Source: Manis javanica (taxonomy: Eukaryota > Chordata > Mammalia > Pholidota > Manidae). Taken from it: a DNA stretch of 64,000 nt. Below, piece after piece: positions 1 to 12,600 of this stretch (within the stretch, counting starts at the first letter, position 1; every line of letters begins with the position of its first letter). A program made the translations under genes and the position numbers. The notes below the pieces were generated by a model. That model saw only the letters and a list, made by a program, of their open reading frames with translations, did no database searches and was not told the DNA's origin. Location of the stretch: positions 10,346,501-10,410,500 of the forward strand of contig NC_133167.1 of the NCBI RefSeq assembly GCF_040802235.1, written 5' to 3'.

Positions 1-1284
1 CACTGACCTTTTACACTTATGAACTAGTTAAATTTGTAAGCCCTAAGCATATTTTACCTTTATAGTTTAAAATATTGAGTAAAAATGTGATAAAATCTAG
101 ATCCTTACTGTAAGCCCTAAAAGAAACAAATCAGTCAGTGGATTCATTCAGCATACTATAAATTTCCTGTAGGCATGGGAATGAATCAAAAGTTTAAGTC
201 ATGCAGTGACATATCATAGTGAAGGGTTTTATGTAAATGGTTCATTTCAGTCTTGTAAGAAGGTTCTGCACCTGCAAGTAGGCACAATTTATAAAACTGG
301 GGGAAAAAAAAGAACAATCTAACTTATTAATTATCTATATGTTGCTCAGTTGTGGAAAATAATCAGAATTCACTTTTGTAGTTACATGAAAAAAGTGTTT
401 TTCCATTTTCCCTTATCTTGCTGCCTTAAAAAATAAAAAAAAATCTCTTAAAATTTGCACAAGGCAGTCGTTAATCAAAATCCGAAGGAATTCCCTTTAC
501 TAATAGATGTGAAGCATAACATTAGAGATTTCAACCACAGATGCTACACACATTTAGTCCTTAGCAGATGACCACTCACCGTGTACCAGGCAGCTAGCTA
601 AGCTTTGGAGGTAACAGCATTCAAGGCCATCCCACTCCAGCTAGGGAGACAGATGGTAACAGAGTAAGCAAGAGTGAGCCTACATTTGCTGAAAACAGAC
701 TCATAACCAGAAATGCAAATTCCTTTAAGAACAGTCTGACTGTAATAAACCAAAGAAATCATCTTGGGATAGATGTTAGAGCTTAAAGTTTCTCACTTCC
801 ATACCTTGTTACAAGAGCCACAGACCGCTTTAATCAGACATATCTAATGTGTCTTGCGGGTAAAAAATTGGACATCTGGTTTAAAAGCAGATGCAACACC
901 AGAGTTTTGCACTAAGAATTGAGTTTCTTGAAAGGGGGGCTTCTTTATTTACAGATCTTTAGCAAGAGCGCCTCCGTAAGTAGATTGAACCACATGAAAC
1001 TGTTGATACTCAACCATTTCTGACAAAATTTCCTATGGTTCAAGCTAAGAGTAGGTCTGATAGAAATGCTGGCTGAGTGATGTGACACATAATGAATAAA
1101 CATTTTACAGCTATTAGAGTACATGGACTAACATCATGAAACCCTGATTTTAGCTATAGTTTTTGGCACAGTACCTCAAAAGTACTTTGTTTTACCATAC
1201 TTGTCTTTTTGTGTGCACAATGCTGTACTCTTGATGGTCAGTGATATTCCTGGATATCTTACTTTTATTTCTTTCACTTTTCAG
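1..1284 (+). other. TM4SF20 last intron (3' part)
   Basis: No exon or clear repeat is recognisable here. The intron ends with a good polypyrimidine tract and AG at 1283-1284. It continues beyond the left edge. Confidence 0.6.
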
Positions 1285-1573
1285 TAACATTCATCCAGAA
1301 TCCTTCAATCTGCAGTGGTTCTTCAATGACTCTTGTATGTCTCCCACTGATTACAATAATCCCACCATCAATGACACCATGGCCAGTGATGGGAGAAAAT
1401 CTAAATTACACTTCAGTTCTGAAGAAAACAAATATAGGACCATCCATTTCTCAGTGTTTTTAGGTTTACTGCTCGTGGGAATTCTTGAACTCCTGTTTGG
1501 GCTCAGTCAGATAGCCATTGGTTTTCTTGGCTGTCTGTGTGGAGTCTCTAAGCGAAGAAGTCGAATTGTGTAG
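1285..1573 (+). CDS. TM4SF20: TM4SF20 terminal coding exon (partial gene, C-terminal 95 residues)
   Basis: This is the last exon of transmembrane 4 L six family member 20, a four-pass membrane protein of the ER, Golgi and plasma membrane; its ceramide-regulated topology is known from the literature. A pyrimidine-rich acceptor ends in AG at 1283-1284, and the exon opens with the third base of a split codon. It encodes the end of the large extracellular loop, with two N-glycosylation sequons (NDS near the start, NDT further on), then a hydrophobic segment (IHFSVFLGLLLVGILELL) running into FGLSQIAIGFLGCLCG, which forms the fourth membrane helix. A basic tail ending SKRRSRIV precedes TAG at 1571-1573. 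The sequence matches the human C-terminus closely by memory. Exons 1-3 lie left of the window. An in-frame ATG at 1241 is intronic and is not the start. Confidence 0.88.
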
Positions 1574-1610
1574 CATAATGGTAATAAAATAGAAATACTA
1601 GCAGTTGAAT
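1574..1610 (+). terminator. TM4SF20: TM4SF20 short 3' UTR and poly(A) signal
   Basis: A canonical AATAAA lies at 1583-1588, ten bases after the TAG stop, so cleavage is expected near 1600-1610. I see no other strong signal close by, but a longer 3' UTR cannot be excluded. Confidence 0.55.
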
Positions 1611-2879
1611 CATTTGAGAAGTACATTTTAAGACACTCTTAGAAGCTAAAAGCTCAGTAAGGGAACATTATCTCGAAAACTGTATGAGTCACTTTAGTAC
1701 AAAAGGTTGTTTTTAAAGTTACCTTTGAGGTGATTAAAAAAAACTCAACCTTTCATATATAAAGTGTGTCGGTAAAGGTGTAAGTAACACTTTCACATGG
1801 AAAGGAAAATCATCAGTGGTTGACTTTGGGGAGAGGTGGAGAGCTTTCAATTTGTTTTGTGCCCTTCTGCACTTCCTGTACTACTGAATGTTGAATGTTC
1901 TAGCTCTGCATTTCTGTGTGTGCAGAGAGGGAGGGGAAAAGGAAGGGAGAGAAGGGAAGGCAGGAGGGCAAAAAGGAACAGAAGTTACTCTGGAACTGAA
2001 AGTCTGGGACCTTTTTATTGTATATGTTTATACTTGAAAAAAAAAAGAAAAGAATATATAACCTGAATGTAATCAAGTTTTTGGACCGAATTTCCAGTTT
2101 ACAGGTAATCTGAGGGAAGAGGAGATACTCAAAACTCCAAAAGGCGGGGACAGTAAGCAGACAGTAACCCCATTTTCAAGAACATGTGTAGGAAAAATAA
2201 AAGGTGGGATGGGTTGAGGGAACTATTCTAGATGGAGAACAAAGAAACCCAATTCAACTAAATGTATCATGTGGCCCATGTTTCCCTGGTAACTAGGGAA
2301 ACCAGCGCCAGGATTGGCTTAGGTGACATTTAGGAATTACTCTTAATATTTCTAGGCCTGATAATGGTTTTATGATTATACAGGAAAATGCCCTTATTTT
2401 TGAATTTTATGTGTTTGAGGGAAAACATCATGTTTTTAAAATACTTCAAGAAAATGAAGCAATGGAAAAAAGTTGTATTTAGTTATTTAATTGACAGGTA
2501 TGGGGCAAGTCATTATCATACTCTTCTATTTTTTTACATTTGCATTTTTCACAATCACTGAAAAAAATAAATACCTAGAAAAAAACCAGTCTTTCAAAAG
2601 CTGATTCTCTATGTGCCTATCTTCAAAAGACAGGATAACAAAGCAGTGTACTTATCATATTGAAGAGCTGTAAAACAGAACAACAAATCTATATTTTCTG
2701 GATGTGATCATTCCTGCTTATTTAAATTACTTAATTGTCACTGGGCTTAACATTCTAGAAAGAATTTACAATACCTGTATTATAACTGCCCCCCTCCAAA
2801 TTAGTAACATCAAGAACACAGAAATTTTTCTCTGAACCCATTTCCTATATAACGACCTTCTTTTTACGCTCTTATAAAT

Positions 2880-3412
2880 AAATACCAATTTATCCTTAAG
2901 GTCTAGCCGAAATACCTACTTGAGAAAGCCTTCCCAGAGTGTATGATTCCAACTAAAATTGGTACCCGATCACTATTATTGTACCTGTTGTGTATGCCCG
3001 TCTCTCTAAGAGAATTTAAGAGAACAGGGACCGTGTCTTCCTCACACATTTGTCAGCTCTTCCCTGACTCAGGTGCTCAGCAGGCCTCTCCTTGGCCCTG
3101 CGACCCCCACTTATCTCTAGCAAAGTCCTCTTCACCTGTCAGCACGAGAATGTCCTCTGAGGCCTCCCCTAATGAAAAGCAGATGTCCCTTTACCCTCTC
3201 GCTCAGCGTTCTTTCACTTATAGCGCTCATCTCAATGGCAATAGCATTTTCTGTGCTGCTTCCTTACTTTCACTCTCCCCCATAAGACCCTAAGCTCCAT
3301 GGGTACAGGGATGTGTTTTAGTCACTCCGGGCATACTCAGTACCAAGTTCAGCGTCTGATACAAAGCAGTTAAGAAATTATACATATTTTGTTGAATGAA
3401 TTGATGAATCCT
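2880..3412 (+). repeat. L2 LINE 3' relic
   Basis: The text resembles L2 3' ends: a stretch like 'aagccttcccagag', then 'gaggcctcccctaatg', then 'agctccatgggtacaggg' and a terminal 'ttgttgaatgaattgatga'. It is decayed and non-coding; an ORF across 2943-3293 is spurious. Confidence 0.6.
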
Positions 3413-4589
3413 ATCTTTAGTACTTAGCTTTTTGTGCCAAAGTAATAAGCATTGAAGACTCGATACTTACCATATAAATATCAAATTGTTAATAGGCATA
3501 AAATTAAAACATGAAATGAACATGACAGCTCCCTGTACTTGACTGAACAACGTAAGAGTCAGTGATGGTGCACACAATCCTCTCAGCACCCCGGAACTGG
3601 GTGAAAGATGACCCAGTTTTCTACAGGGTCACATAGAGATAAGCCTCCCATTTCGGAGAGCAAAAGAAAGGACAGTTGGCAGTAGCTGAAATAGCTGGTA
3701 AGTTATTTTCTTCACTATTTTAGTCTTGTGGAAATGAATTATGGATTCTGCCATGAATTAAATGCCTAAAGCCTAAGGGCCCATTTGTGGTTAGGTACCT
3801 TTTGGGACATGGCGATCTCAGCTCTGGTACCTAAACTCACAAATGTTTATCTGCACACACACGCACACAAAGGCACCTAGTCATTACAATGCTCATTGTT
3901 TTTTATATCACTTCTATCCCCATGTTGAATCTCACAGTGGAATCTTTACACTTATTTTCTTTACCCTCTGTACTCACCCTCACCCTCACTCTCTCTTCAC
4001 CCTATCCTTCAGCATATATGTCAAGTTCCTTCTTCTCAAAAAACTTGTTTTTATATCCTAATTCTTTAATAAGCCTACCCCCCTCCTTCTCTGCTAATCT
4101 GTGAATCTCTTAAGGGCAGGGCTTGCAGCACACCTGCTGTAACCACTTAATTCCTGAGGTCAGTGCCGTGCACACACGAGACTACTTACTAACATGATAA
4201 TACATTGTAAGTAAAACAACAGCCATGGTAAATTAAACCTTGCCAAACTCGAGGCTCAGAAAAACAGTTCAGTTTTAATGTCAAATATAATTAAGCTGGA
4301 AAACAGACATTCACGCAGGAAACGGAAAGGTCTCTTGCACATATACTTTGATAAAATTGTCCCTTAGAGTGTAAATAACCTACAAATGATTAAAAAAAAT
4401 TCCTACTGGGAATGGAGAAAGAAACTTTAAGATTCTCAAAGTAGTGTAACAACCTACTGACCATACTTAATTGTATGACACTGGTGTGTTGAGTCGATCA
4501 CTGCATCACTGGCCTGACTGTCCTTTTCTACCACTGTTCTCTGCACTTGGAAGCTTTTCTTCATTCTCTGCTTGTTGAAATGTGACACA

Positions 4590-4830
4590 TGTATTTTAAG
4601 GTTCAGATCAAATATCTCTGTTAAAACATATTCCAGGCCACCCTGACTAGGAGTGAGTTTGCCCCTCGACTCCACAACCACTTTACAGTGATGAACAACT
4701 TCTAGGTGAGGAAGGCTGGCGCGACAGAGCTTGGCTTTGGAGTGAGAGAGATTCAAGTTCTTCTGGTTTTTAGATCTGTGACAAGGTGAGGACAGATTTC
4801 TTTGTTGTCCCCCTTGGATGGCAAGTTGAT
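4590..4830. repeat. L2 fragment followed by MIR-like fragment
   Basis: The part around 'aggttcagatcaaatatctctg' resembles L2, and 'gagcttggctttggagtgag' followed by 'gattcaagttctt' resembles the MIR core. Both are diverged, so the family calls are tentative. An antisense ORF at 4454-4837 spans them and is not a gene. Confidence 0.4.
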
Positions 4831-5774
4831 GTCTCATTTACCCTTTCACTGGAATAGTCGTCATGACTAGTACTGCCCAAGACATGGAATTATATCTCCT
4901 GATCCTTGCACAGTCATTAAGGGAGAAAGTTCTAGGCGTCCAGTGTTTGGCAAAAATCAACAGGCAGAAAATAGCTTTTGTGTTTGCTTATCTCCTGGAA
5001 TTCCTGTTTTTATTTCATATTTCGCCTTTTTGGAATTCTTTTCATGTTTTCCCAGCAAAAGAGGCACTGATTTTACCCATTTTTATAATTTTGTGGTTTT
5101 AGTTGGATCACTCACAGAAATTACCTTATGATATGTATATAAAGCCAGAATTAATTAATTAATCATATCATTAGGATATTATAAAAGTCAGAAGACTTCT
5201 ACAGGTTAAAAAAAAAAATTCTCATCATACTCATGGGAGGAACCCCAGGAAAGAAAGAGAAGAATACTTCCTCGATAGGGAAAAAGCAAGAATAAAAATA
5301 TTCAATCTACCAATGTTTAAGGAATTTCCTTCAACTACCTTTCCCAAAACTTACTGCCTTGGTAGAAAGATATCGAGGATGTGTGGAGAATACTGCACAT
5401 CTAATTAAAATTCTGTTTCGGAACCAAAAAAATAAAAGGGAAAAAAAGGTTGAGAACTAAAGGCTTAGTTCTCCTAAGACTTGGTTTCATTGACACCATT
5501 TAATTCTCATGAGATTTATTTTCACTCAACACCATGGAAAAAGCACAAAATATTTTCACCTGAACCATTTTATAGCCACTACAAATCAGAAAATTACCTG
5601 CACTGCAACCAGTGTCTACCACGACCAGGATGAAGATCTGAAAGGAAGCACGGGCGGCTCTGCGACCTGCCGCTCGTTAACTGCATGGCTTGCCCCTGAG
5701 ACAGAAGGCTCAGGCCCATCTGAGTTGGTACGATACAGACACAATGATGGAATAAAATCTTTCAGCAGATAAAT

Positions 5775-6482
5775 ATTGCTTTGGTTGATAGTTTATTAAA
5801 TACACTGCATTTGTACCTTATTCTGTAGTTTTTTAAATCATTCACACATGGACTTAGTAAAAACATACTTAATAGAAAACTATCCGCAAAACTAAAATTA
5901 AAAACACACACATTTTACACACATAAACAGCTCAAAATGTTAGGAATTATTTCATGAAGGTGGAGTATGAAACATGAGGTGGCTTGATTTTATTAAATCT
6001 GACACCAGATCATGACTTCAGAAGTGTTAATGTTGAAATGCGGATGCAAAAATGCCTATTAACAAAACTGTTTAATAGTGTTTGAGAAACAGGACACAAT
6101 AACATATTATTTTGCTTTTACAGATAATTTTCTAAATCCATTCTCTAGCGCACACTCTCATTCAGAGAATTAGCTGTGCAGACTGATGAGGCAAAAAATT
6201 AAATTCTTTAAAAAAACAAACTAGAGCCTATTTACAAAACATGCAAAAGGAGAATTTTAAGTAGGTGTTACTGCAGAACTGGTTAAAAGTGAATACAGCT
6301 GAATGACAGAATATACCTTTTCTTCTCCAAATACCAGTCCTGCCCCCCACCTTTCTGGAAGAAATACATTTTCAGGGCATGGACTGCCAAATGATATACA
6401 ATGCAAAGACAGAAACAAAAAAGTTTGCAAATTCTTTATATTTTCAGTGGTTGAGACAGTATTTTGAGAGCTGAGGTTACCT
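5775..6482 (-). other. MFF: MFF 3' UTR with poly(A) signal
   Basis: On the minus strand AATAAA lies at 5797-5792, giving a 3' UTR of about 700 nt if cleavage is near 5775. Other AT-rich hexamer variants occur nearby, so the end is approximate. Confidence 0.55.
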
Positions 6483-6614
6483 CTAGCGGCGAAACCAGAG
6501 CCAGCTATTAAGCAGCCAGAATGCTACAGTAATTGAGTACATGACCATTTCTCTCTTAGCACGTTCTTTGTTCTCCTCTTCTAGAAGTTGTAGACGTCTA
6601 TTTAGTTTGATTAT
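6483..6614 (-). CDS. MFF: MFF exon 10, coding part (coiled coil and tail anchor)
   Basis: The acceptor is TTTTCACTTAG. It encodes [20 protein letters not shown] (end of the coiled coil), then [20 protein letters not shown] and FRR, the C-terminal membrane anchor with a basic end, and TAG at 6485-6483. Confidence 0.96.
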   Translation of the reverse strand: MIKLNRRLQLLEEENKERAKREMVMYSITVAFWLLNSWLWFRR

Positions 6615-9600
6615 CTAAGTGAAAAACAAACAACAGTAAAACAGAACAGAATATTTAATGCATGGAGCAATCAGATTCTTATAAAGTAGTATAATTTGTA
6701 AGGAAAATTATTACAAACATGTCACGTTTCATTGGGAGCAAAATAAAACTCTATTTGGAAAAAAAATGTTACCCCTGACTGCTTAAATTCACTTAGGTAC
6801 TCTTGTCCCTTTCCCTTCTCCAAATATCTGAGTTAGAAAGGGTATATTTTCCTTCCTTGATTAGATAGAAGAGGAAACTGTTGCATATTGCTGTTCTGGT
6901 AGAAAACATGAAGTATGGATTGAGACAGGCTTAGCACAGCAGAAAGATGAGGGACTCCTGCCCCTTTCATGAGCTTCTGTCATTCAGCCTCAGTTGTTCC
7001 TCTTTAACCTGTTTTAACTGCCTTCTCATCCACCTCTCTGAGTTCCTGAGAGCCTCCTGCAGAAAAACCTCCTGTAGTGGGTCCTGTGATCTGCCACCAG
7101 ACCCTCCAGGACTGAAGGGCTAATAATGCCCAGCTGCCAGGCTGGCTGACAGCGCCTCCTTGGCTGTCGATCCTTATTGTGAACAGCCCAGGGCTGAACG
7201 ACTGCCTTGCCCAAGCTCATGCTCCTTTACTGGGGCAGCCTGCAACCAACTGGTCGGTGATGGGGTTCAAGGCCCAGGTCTCTTGTTCTGACTCTGAAGG
7301 GTCACCCCAGCCTGAGAGCTCCTTGTGGGGTGGGCAATATACAGCCTTTGTTTTGACTACACTGAAGCTCAACATTTTCCTCTTGCCCAGTCCTGCTTCC
7401 TTTCCTTTCCCTATGGGTGTCAATCTCAGATGCACCCCTCCATAGACTTTCTACATGCAAATCTTCACCCTAGAATCTGCCTTCCAGGGAATTCAACCTG
7501 TAACATCTATGTAAAAATCCTATGAACCCTTTGAAGCACCCATACAAGCAATTTACGGTCTGCTCTCCTGCTTTGCTAAAATGTCAAAGTTCTTTGTTAC
7601 TGGCCAGAATTACATCAAGCCATCTTGGCAATACTATTTTATGGTGGTCAAAACTTGTAAACAGTGGTTTAATATATCTTTAACCAAAATGGGAAAACCA
7701 ATTATGGCTTAATACATACTTTGGTGATATCTCAATTCATGGGTTACACAGGAGAGAAAAATAATAAAATGTTAGGGACTATCATTTAAAAATATTATAT
7801 GAACATAATTTAAGATGATCTCATTTGGTACATTAGATACCTGTCGTCTTAACGAAGCTGCATCTACAACAGTCATGTCATCTGAGGTTCCTTCAGTTGT
7901 TGTATCTATATTTGAAATGCCATGCCTAGCAGATAAAAAATAAAAATACAATTTAATATTAGAATAGAGCTATAAGTATCTGGCAAAAGTCATGCCATGT
8001 ACTGTGTAATGCTCAAAGAACTGTTTAAAAGATTGTTTTTTAACAATATGAATTACTAAAATAGGTTTCAAATGGAATTGGTATTCAAAAGGAAAGAAGA
8101 GGAAAAAGCTTAAGAAAACTACTTACAATATTGGGAAAGTGTCCTGAACTTTGAGAATGAGAAGAAGCCCTATATAAAGACATTAAATAAGGTGACACTT
8201 TTCAACTCAGAGGGACTGGCCCTGTTCAAAAGGCTCATTAGCTGAAAAGCTAGGGGTGTTGCCACTCTGGGATATAACAATATACAATTCTTCGCAAACT
8301 TATGTCCATATGTGGTGGCACAGGAGTCTGCCCAGAATCACTGGCAGGGAACACAAAGTAAAATAACTCAAGCTAAAATAATCAGACAGCTTTTATTTCT
8401 CTTCCTCCTCTCACTGACCCTTCTTCTTGCCATTTCTACTCTTCTTATTTCCAATTACCTACTCTCTACTTTATCTTCTGCAGAAGCAATTATAAGATCC
8501 CCTGAATACATCTTGTCACTACATTCAGATCCAGAACTGGCTCAATAATAAATCATTAAGAATCTGTGTATAAAATAATACTGGAAAGCCACTAAGACAA
8601 ACTACAGAGAAAATACATTAAAAAGTACTTCTTGTTCAGATGTAGTTATTTCTATTTCTAAAAAGGCACTGATTTTTAAATGAATGACAATAAACTTTTG
8701 AGAAACAAGTACACATAAATGCTATTCTTTCTCTCTGCCTGGATTGCCGCTTTTTAAGTCTATTGTAATTAGTAGCTTAACTGAGTTACAATTTACATAC
8801 CATACCATTCACCTCTCCTGTTTATATCCTATTTTAATCCCATATGGATATTTCAATAAAATGGCATAGTAATTTTTCCAAATGAGAATATAAATAAAAT
8901 GAATTAAAAAGCTACTACCTTATAAAACACAGAGAGTTAGCACATGGATCATATCTAACATTTCAAGCAAATTCCCACTATAAAAAGCACATTATGACAC
9001 AAAAGGGTATGAGAAGAATTATATTTTTCGCCCACACATGCTAAAGACAAATCTATTCAGAAAATTGAAACAAGCCTGTTTAAAATGCTGAAAATAACCC
9101 AAAATACTTTAATAAAGTAAGTGAAACAGAATTTTTTATTTTATAACCATTCAGTGTGCTTCTGGCCAGTGTCATCCTCCTGAACCTGAACGGTAACTAT
9201 ACAGGTTGCAGTTTCAGTGGTACATGGTGTGTACTGACTCTAGATGATCTAGAACAATCTCTAAGTGTTCTTTTATGACTAAATTAACTTGCTTTCTCAT
9301 TAACTTCTCTTTTCTTCATGGGAACACAGTAAACATACTAGACTACTGAGAGTAACTTCACCTGCTTGAGAACTTGAGAAGTAAGCATCTAAGTTAGTAG
9401 ATGCTAGAACTATGGGTTTATAAACATCTGAGTTAATTATTCTTTAGGACATTAAGACAATTATTAAATGATGAGTAGAAAAAATAAGGGCTGAATATTC
9501 CTCTTCTCAGCACTTTCTCTTCAAAATAAAACTTAGTTCTATTTCCCTGAGATTACATGAGATGAGTTAATTGGAGAACCCCATACCAAACCCCCACAAA

Positions 9601-12600
9601 ATGAGCAATTGCTTCAAAGGTAAAAGGACCTGGGCTGATATGGAGAATGAAGTGTACGTGAAAAGAACTACTCACAACTTAAGTCCTGAATTAACGAAGG
9701 CTTTGGGTATCTGCAAAGGAAATCTTCATTTGCAAAGTGCTAAGGATGTGGCAAAAGACTTTACCTAGTAATTCAATTTACTACAACAAAAAACCATCCT
9801 AAAGTGTTTTAAACCACAACCTGTATTTGTCAGAACTAAAAACTCTGTAAGAAATGCTAATCCAGGTCACGACTGAAAACTACTTTGACAGAAAGATAAA
9901 ATGATCACAAACTTATGATTGGAGTCATGAGAAATACACAATGGAAAACTTACAATGGATTGAATTAACATTGTACTAAGAAATAAGGCAGCAGAGTGGT
10001 AAAGTACCACTAGGGCACACTTTTCAGTTCCTCTAACCTGAATCCAGTGTTGAGAAACTGATGTTTCCCTCTTCTCTTGTCTAAAAATGAATATGCCATC
10101 TTCCTCTCAGCATAGAAGTAGCGGTGACAGTTTCAGACCTACTGCTACAGACAATACATTTCTGCTTTAACAGATTTTGCTCTGGAAAAAATTACAGTAA
10201 TGGTATCTGTGAATACCAACCAAATTTTTCCCCAGAAAATGGGAAATGGGGGATCTGGCACCTGAGAATCTTAAGTATTTGTATGTGCCATTTTATCTGT
10301 CCTTGTACATGACAGGAAGAAATAATTACTCAGGATAAGTGTGTCCAGAAGTGTTAAAGGGGCAACAATAAAAAAAAAAGTTCAAATCAACAGATGAAAA
10401 AAACATTTAAAAGTAAATGACCATTCTAAATGTTTACTTCATAGGTCATTAAAGCCGATTCACTATAATTTAAGATGATGCATCAAAGAGAGGTTTTTCT
10501 ATACACTCAAAGTGACATTGTAGACAACAACTATAAAGGAAATGCTTGTTAGACCTCAGGCAACAATTAAAATATGCACATAGAACAAAATTCAAGATTA
10601 TTTTTTCTGTGCGTTAACATGGTCTTCTATAAGGTACTCAAATTGTATTTAAATAAAATCTCAGATGTTCACATGATACCATATCGTAATTGTTAAGCAT
10701 TTTTCTTCATAGTCTGGTGACCAGATGTCTTGAATGACTGGCCTCATTGTTCTCTGACAGAAGCAGGATATACTCATAGAGGAAAGTTGTAGAAGTGCAA
10801 GCTCTAACATAAAGGCAGGGCCACTACATGCACTATGCCCTGAGAAATAATAACTCGATTAACTCTTTACCCTGGTAATCACAAAGTCTCAAAATTTACC
10901 TGACGTCATGATGAGGATTAGTGGAGGCAGCAGACCCACCACGCAACACAGGTCTAAGGCAGGTTTTTGCAGAAGGCACAAGACAGAATCAGGAGACAGA
11001 GAAGTAATAAAATAAAGGCAAAAACAAGACAAATAAATGTCAAATCAGATTATATTGTATGTTTCAATACAATATATCTTCCAAATACTTAAAAAATCAT
11101 CTCACATGTCCTCCATTTTATGATTTTCATAAATTGAAATTATACAATAGGTTAAAAAACAAAAGGAATCTGTCTGTGACAAAATAGCACCAATATAAAA
11201 ATTTTTTTGGTGCTTATATTTTAATTTATGAAATTCAAGATAGATGACAATTCTGTTCAAAAGGTATAATTTCTCTCTTCTAGTTGGAAAAAAAAATCAC
11301 TAGCAACTTTAGAAGCATGTCAAGAACCAGTTAGTAGCACCTTCATGATCATGGTTACTCATCTGATATCAATACCTGTAACTCAAGAACTAAAAATTTC
11401 AAGTAAGTCCCATTTCCACAATTCCTTCCCTCCCACCTCATAGATTTTGATTAGTGCCTGGCATCTTAATATAGCTGTGTCTCATTTATACCTCAGCTTT
11501 AAAGAGCAAAACTGGAAGCCTCAGTTCTGGACTAAGATCAGAGGCCATGCTTTGAGGGGCGCACGACAGCACGGTACAGGTGGTGCGCTATATGAGCTTG
11601 ATACGGAGTGACAACCAGGTGTGACATACAGCGCTGCTGAAATGAAAACCAAGGCGCCCTGGAAAACTTTGTGGGGATTTTCATGTAGCCTCAGTATACA
11701 CTTTGGTTCCAGAGGACAATCAGTTCTCTACGTAGGTAAGTAGTAACCTTTCTAACAAATTTCACCTTTTAAAATCAGAAAACAAAAGCTCTACATGGTT
11801 ACTGGTCAATTCCCCAGAAAAGTAACCAGCAATAATTACTAACCAGAGACAGGAGGTTTGGATACAGGGTCCTTGGAAGGATTTTAAGAACTATAACATT
11901 CTATTTTAAATGCCTCATTTTCTATGCACGGATCAGGTTTTGCCTGAATTTAAGTATCGAGACAATTTGCAATTATGGTGAACATTTAATATCAAATGTA
12001 GTATTTTTTCTGTAAGTTGGCACAACTGTAGAATTTTGGCAACAGTACAAACCACTACTTTCTGTCAAGTCAATTCACACAAGAAAATTTTAATGTTTAG
12101 CTTGTACATTTTTTACAAGCCCTACTGGAGCTTAAAGGAATTTCTAGAGCGTAGAGGATAAGCGATTCAGACTGGGGAGATACGTTAGACGTCTATTTTG
12201 TTGGCTCTTTTAAAGAATAGTGAGAAATCATACATGCTTGACTCAGACAGTGAGAAATCATATGTGCTTGAGACAGGTTTTAAACTCATCCCACCCTACT
12301 AATGTATTTACTCTGTGGCATTAGGAAAATTGTTACCTAACTACAATCCTATGTTACATTAATATGAGATGATTAACTAAATGAAGCCACTGCTGGTGCT
12401 ACCTAAAGTTTTCATCAAAAAATTCAAACTAATGTGTTCAAATGGACCTGCCTATTCAACACATTCCACCACAGAGATTTCCCTTTTATAATGCAGAGGC
12501 AGAAAGTAATACAGTTACCTTTCACAACGTATTTCATTTTGTCTTCTCACACTGGCAATTGACACATATAAAAGTAAATTAGACAGGCATTTGGCAATTA

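Larger units (their letters stand above)
1611..5774. other. Intergenic region between convergent TM4SF20 and MFF
   Basis: About 4 kb separates the two convergent 3' ends. It holds L2 relics (2880-3412 and around 4590-4690), a probable MIR (4710-4830), a CA-rich patch near 3855 and an AT-rich tail. The GC-richer patch at about 5640-5730 has no gene-like structure that I can support. Confidence 0.6.

Noticed and set aside
2943-3293. 116-codon plus-strand ORF
   Set aside because: Lies within an L2 relic.
4454-4837. 127-codon minus-strand ORF
   Set aside because: It spans L2- and MIR-like sequence; the peptide has no recognisable domain.
5509-5772. 87-codon plus-strand ORF near the MFF 3' end
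   Set aside because: No domain, no promoter or splice context; it overlaps the expected end of the MFF transcript.
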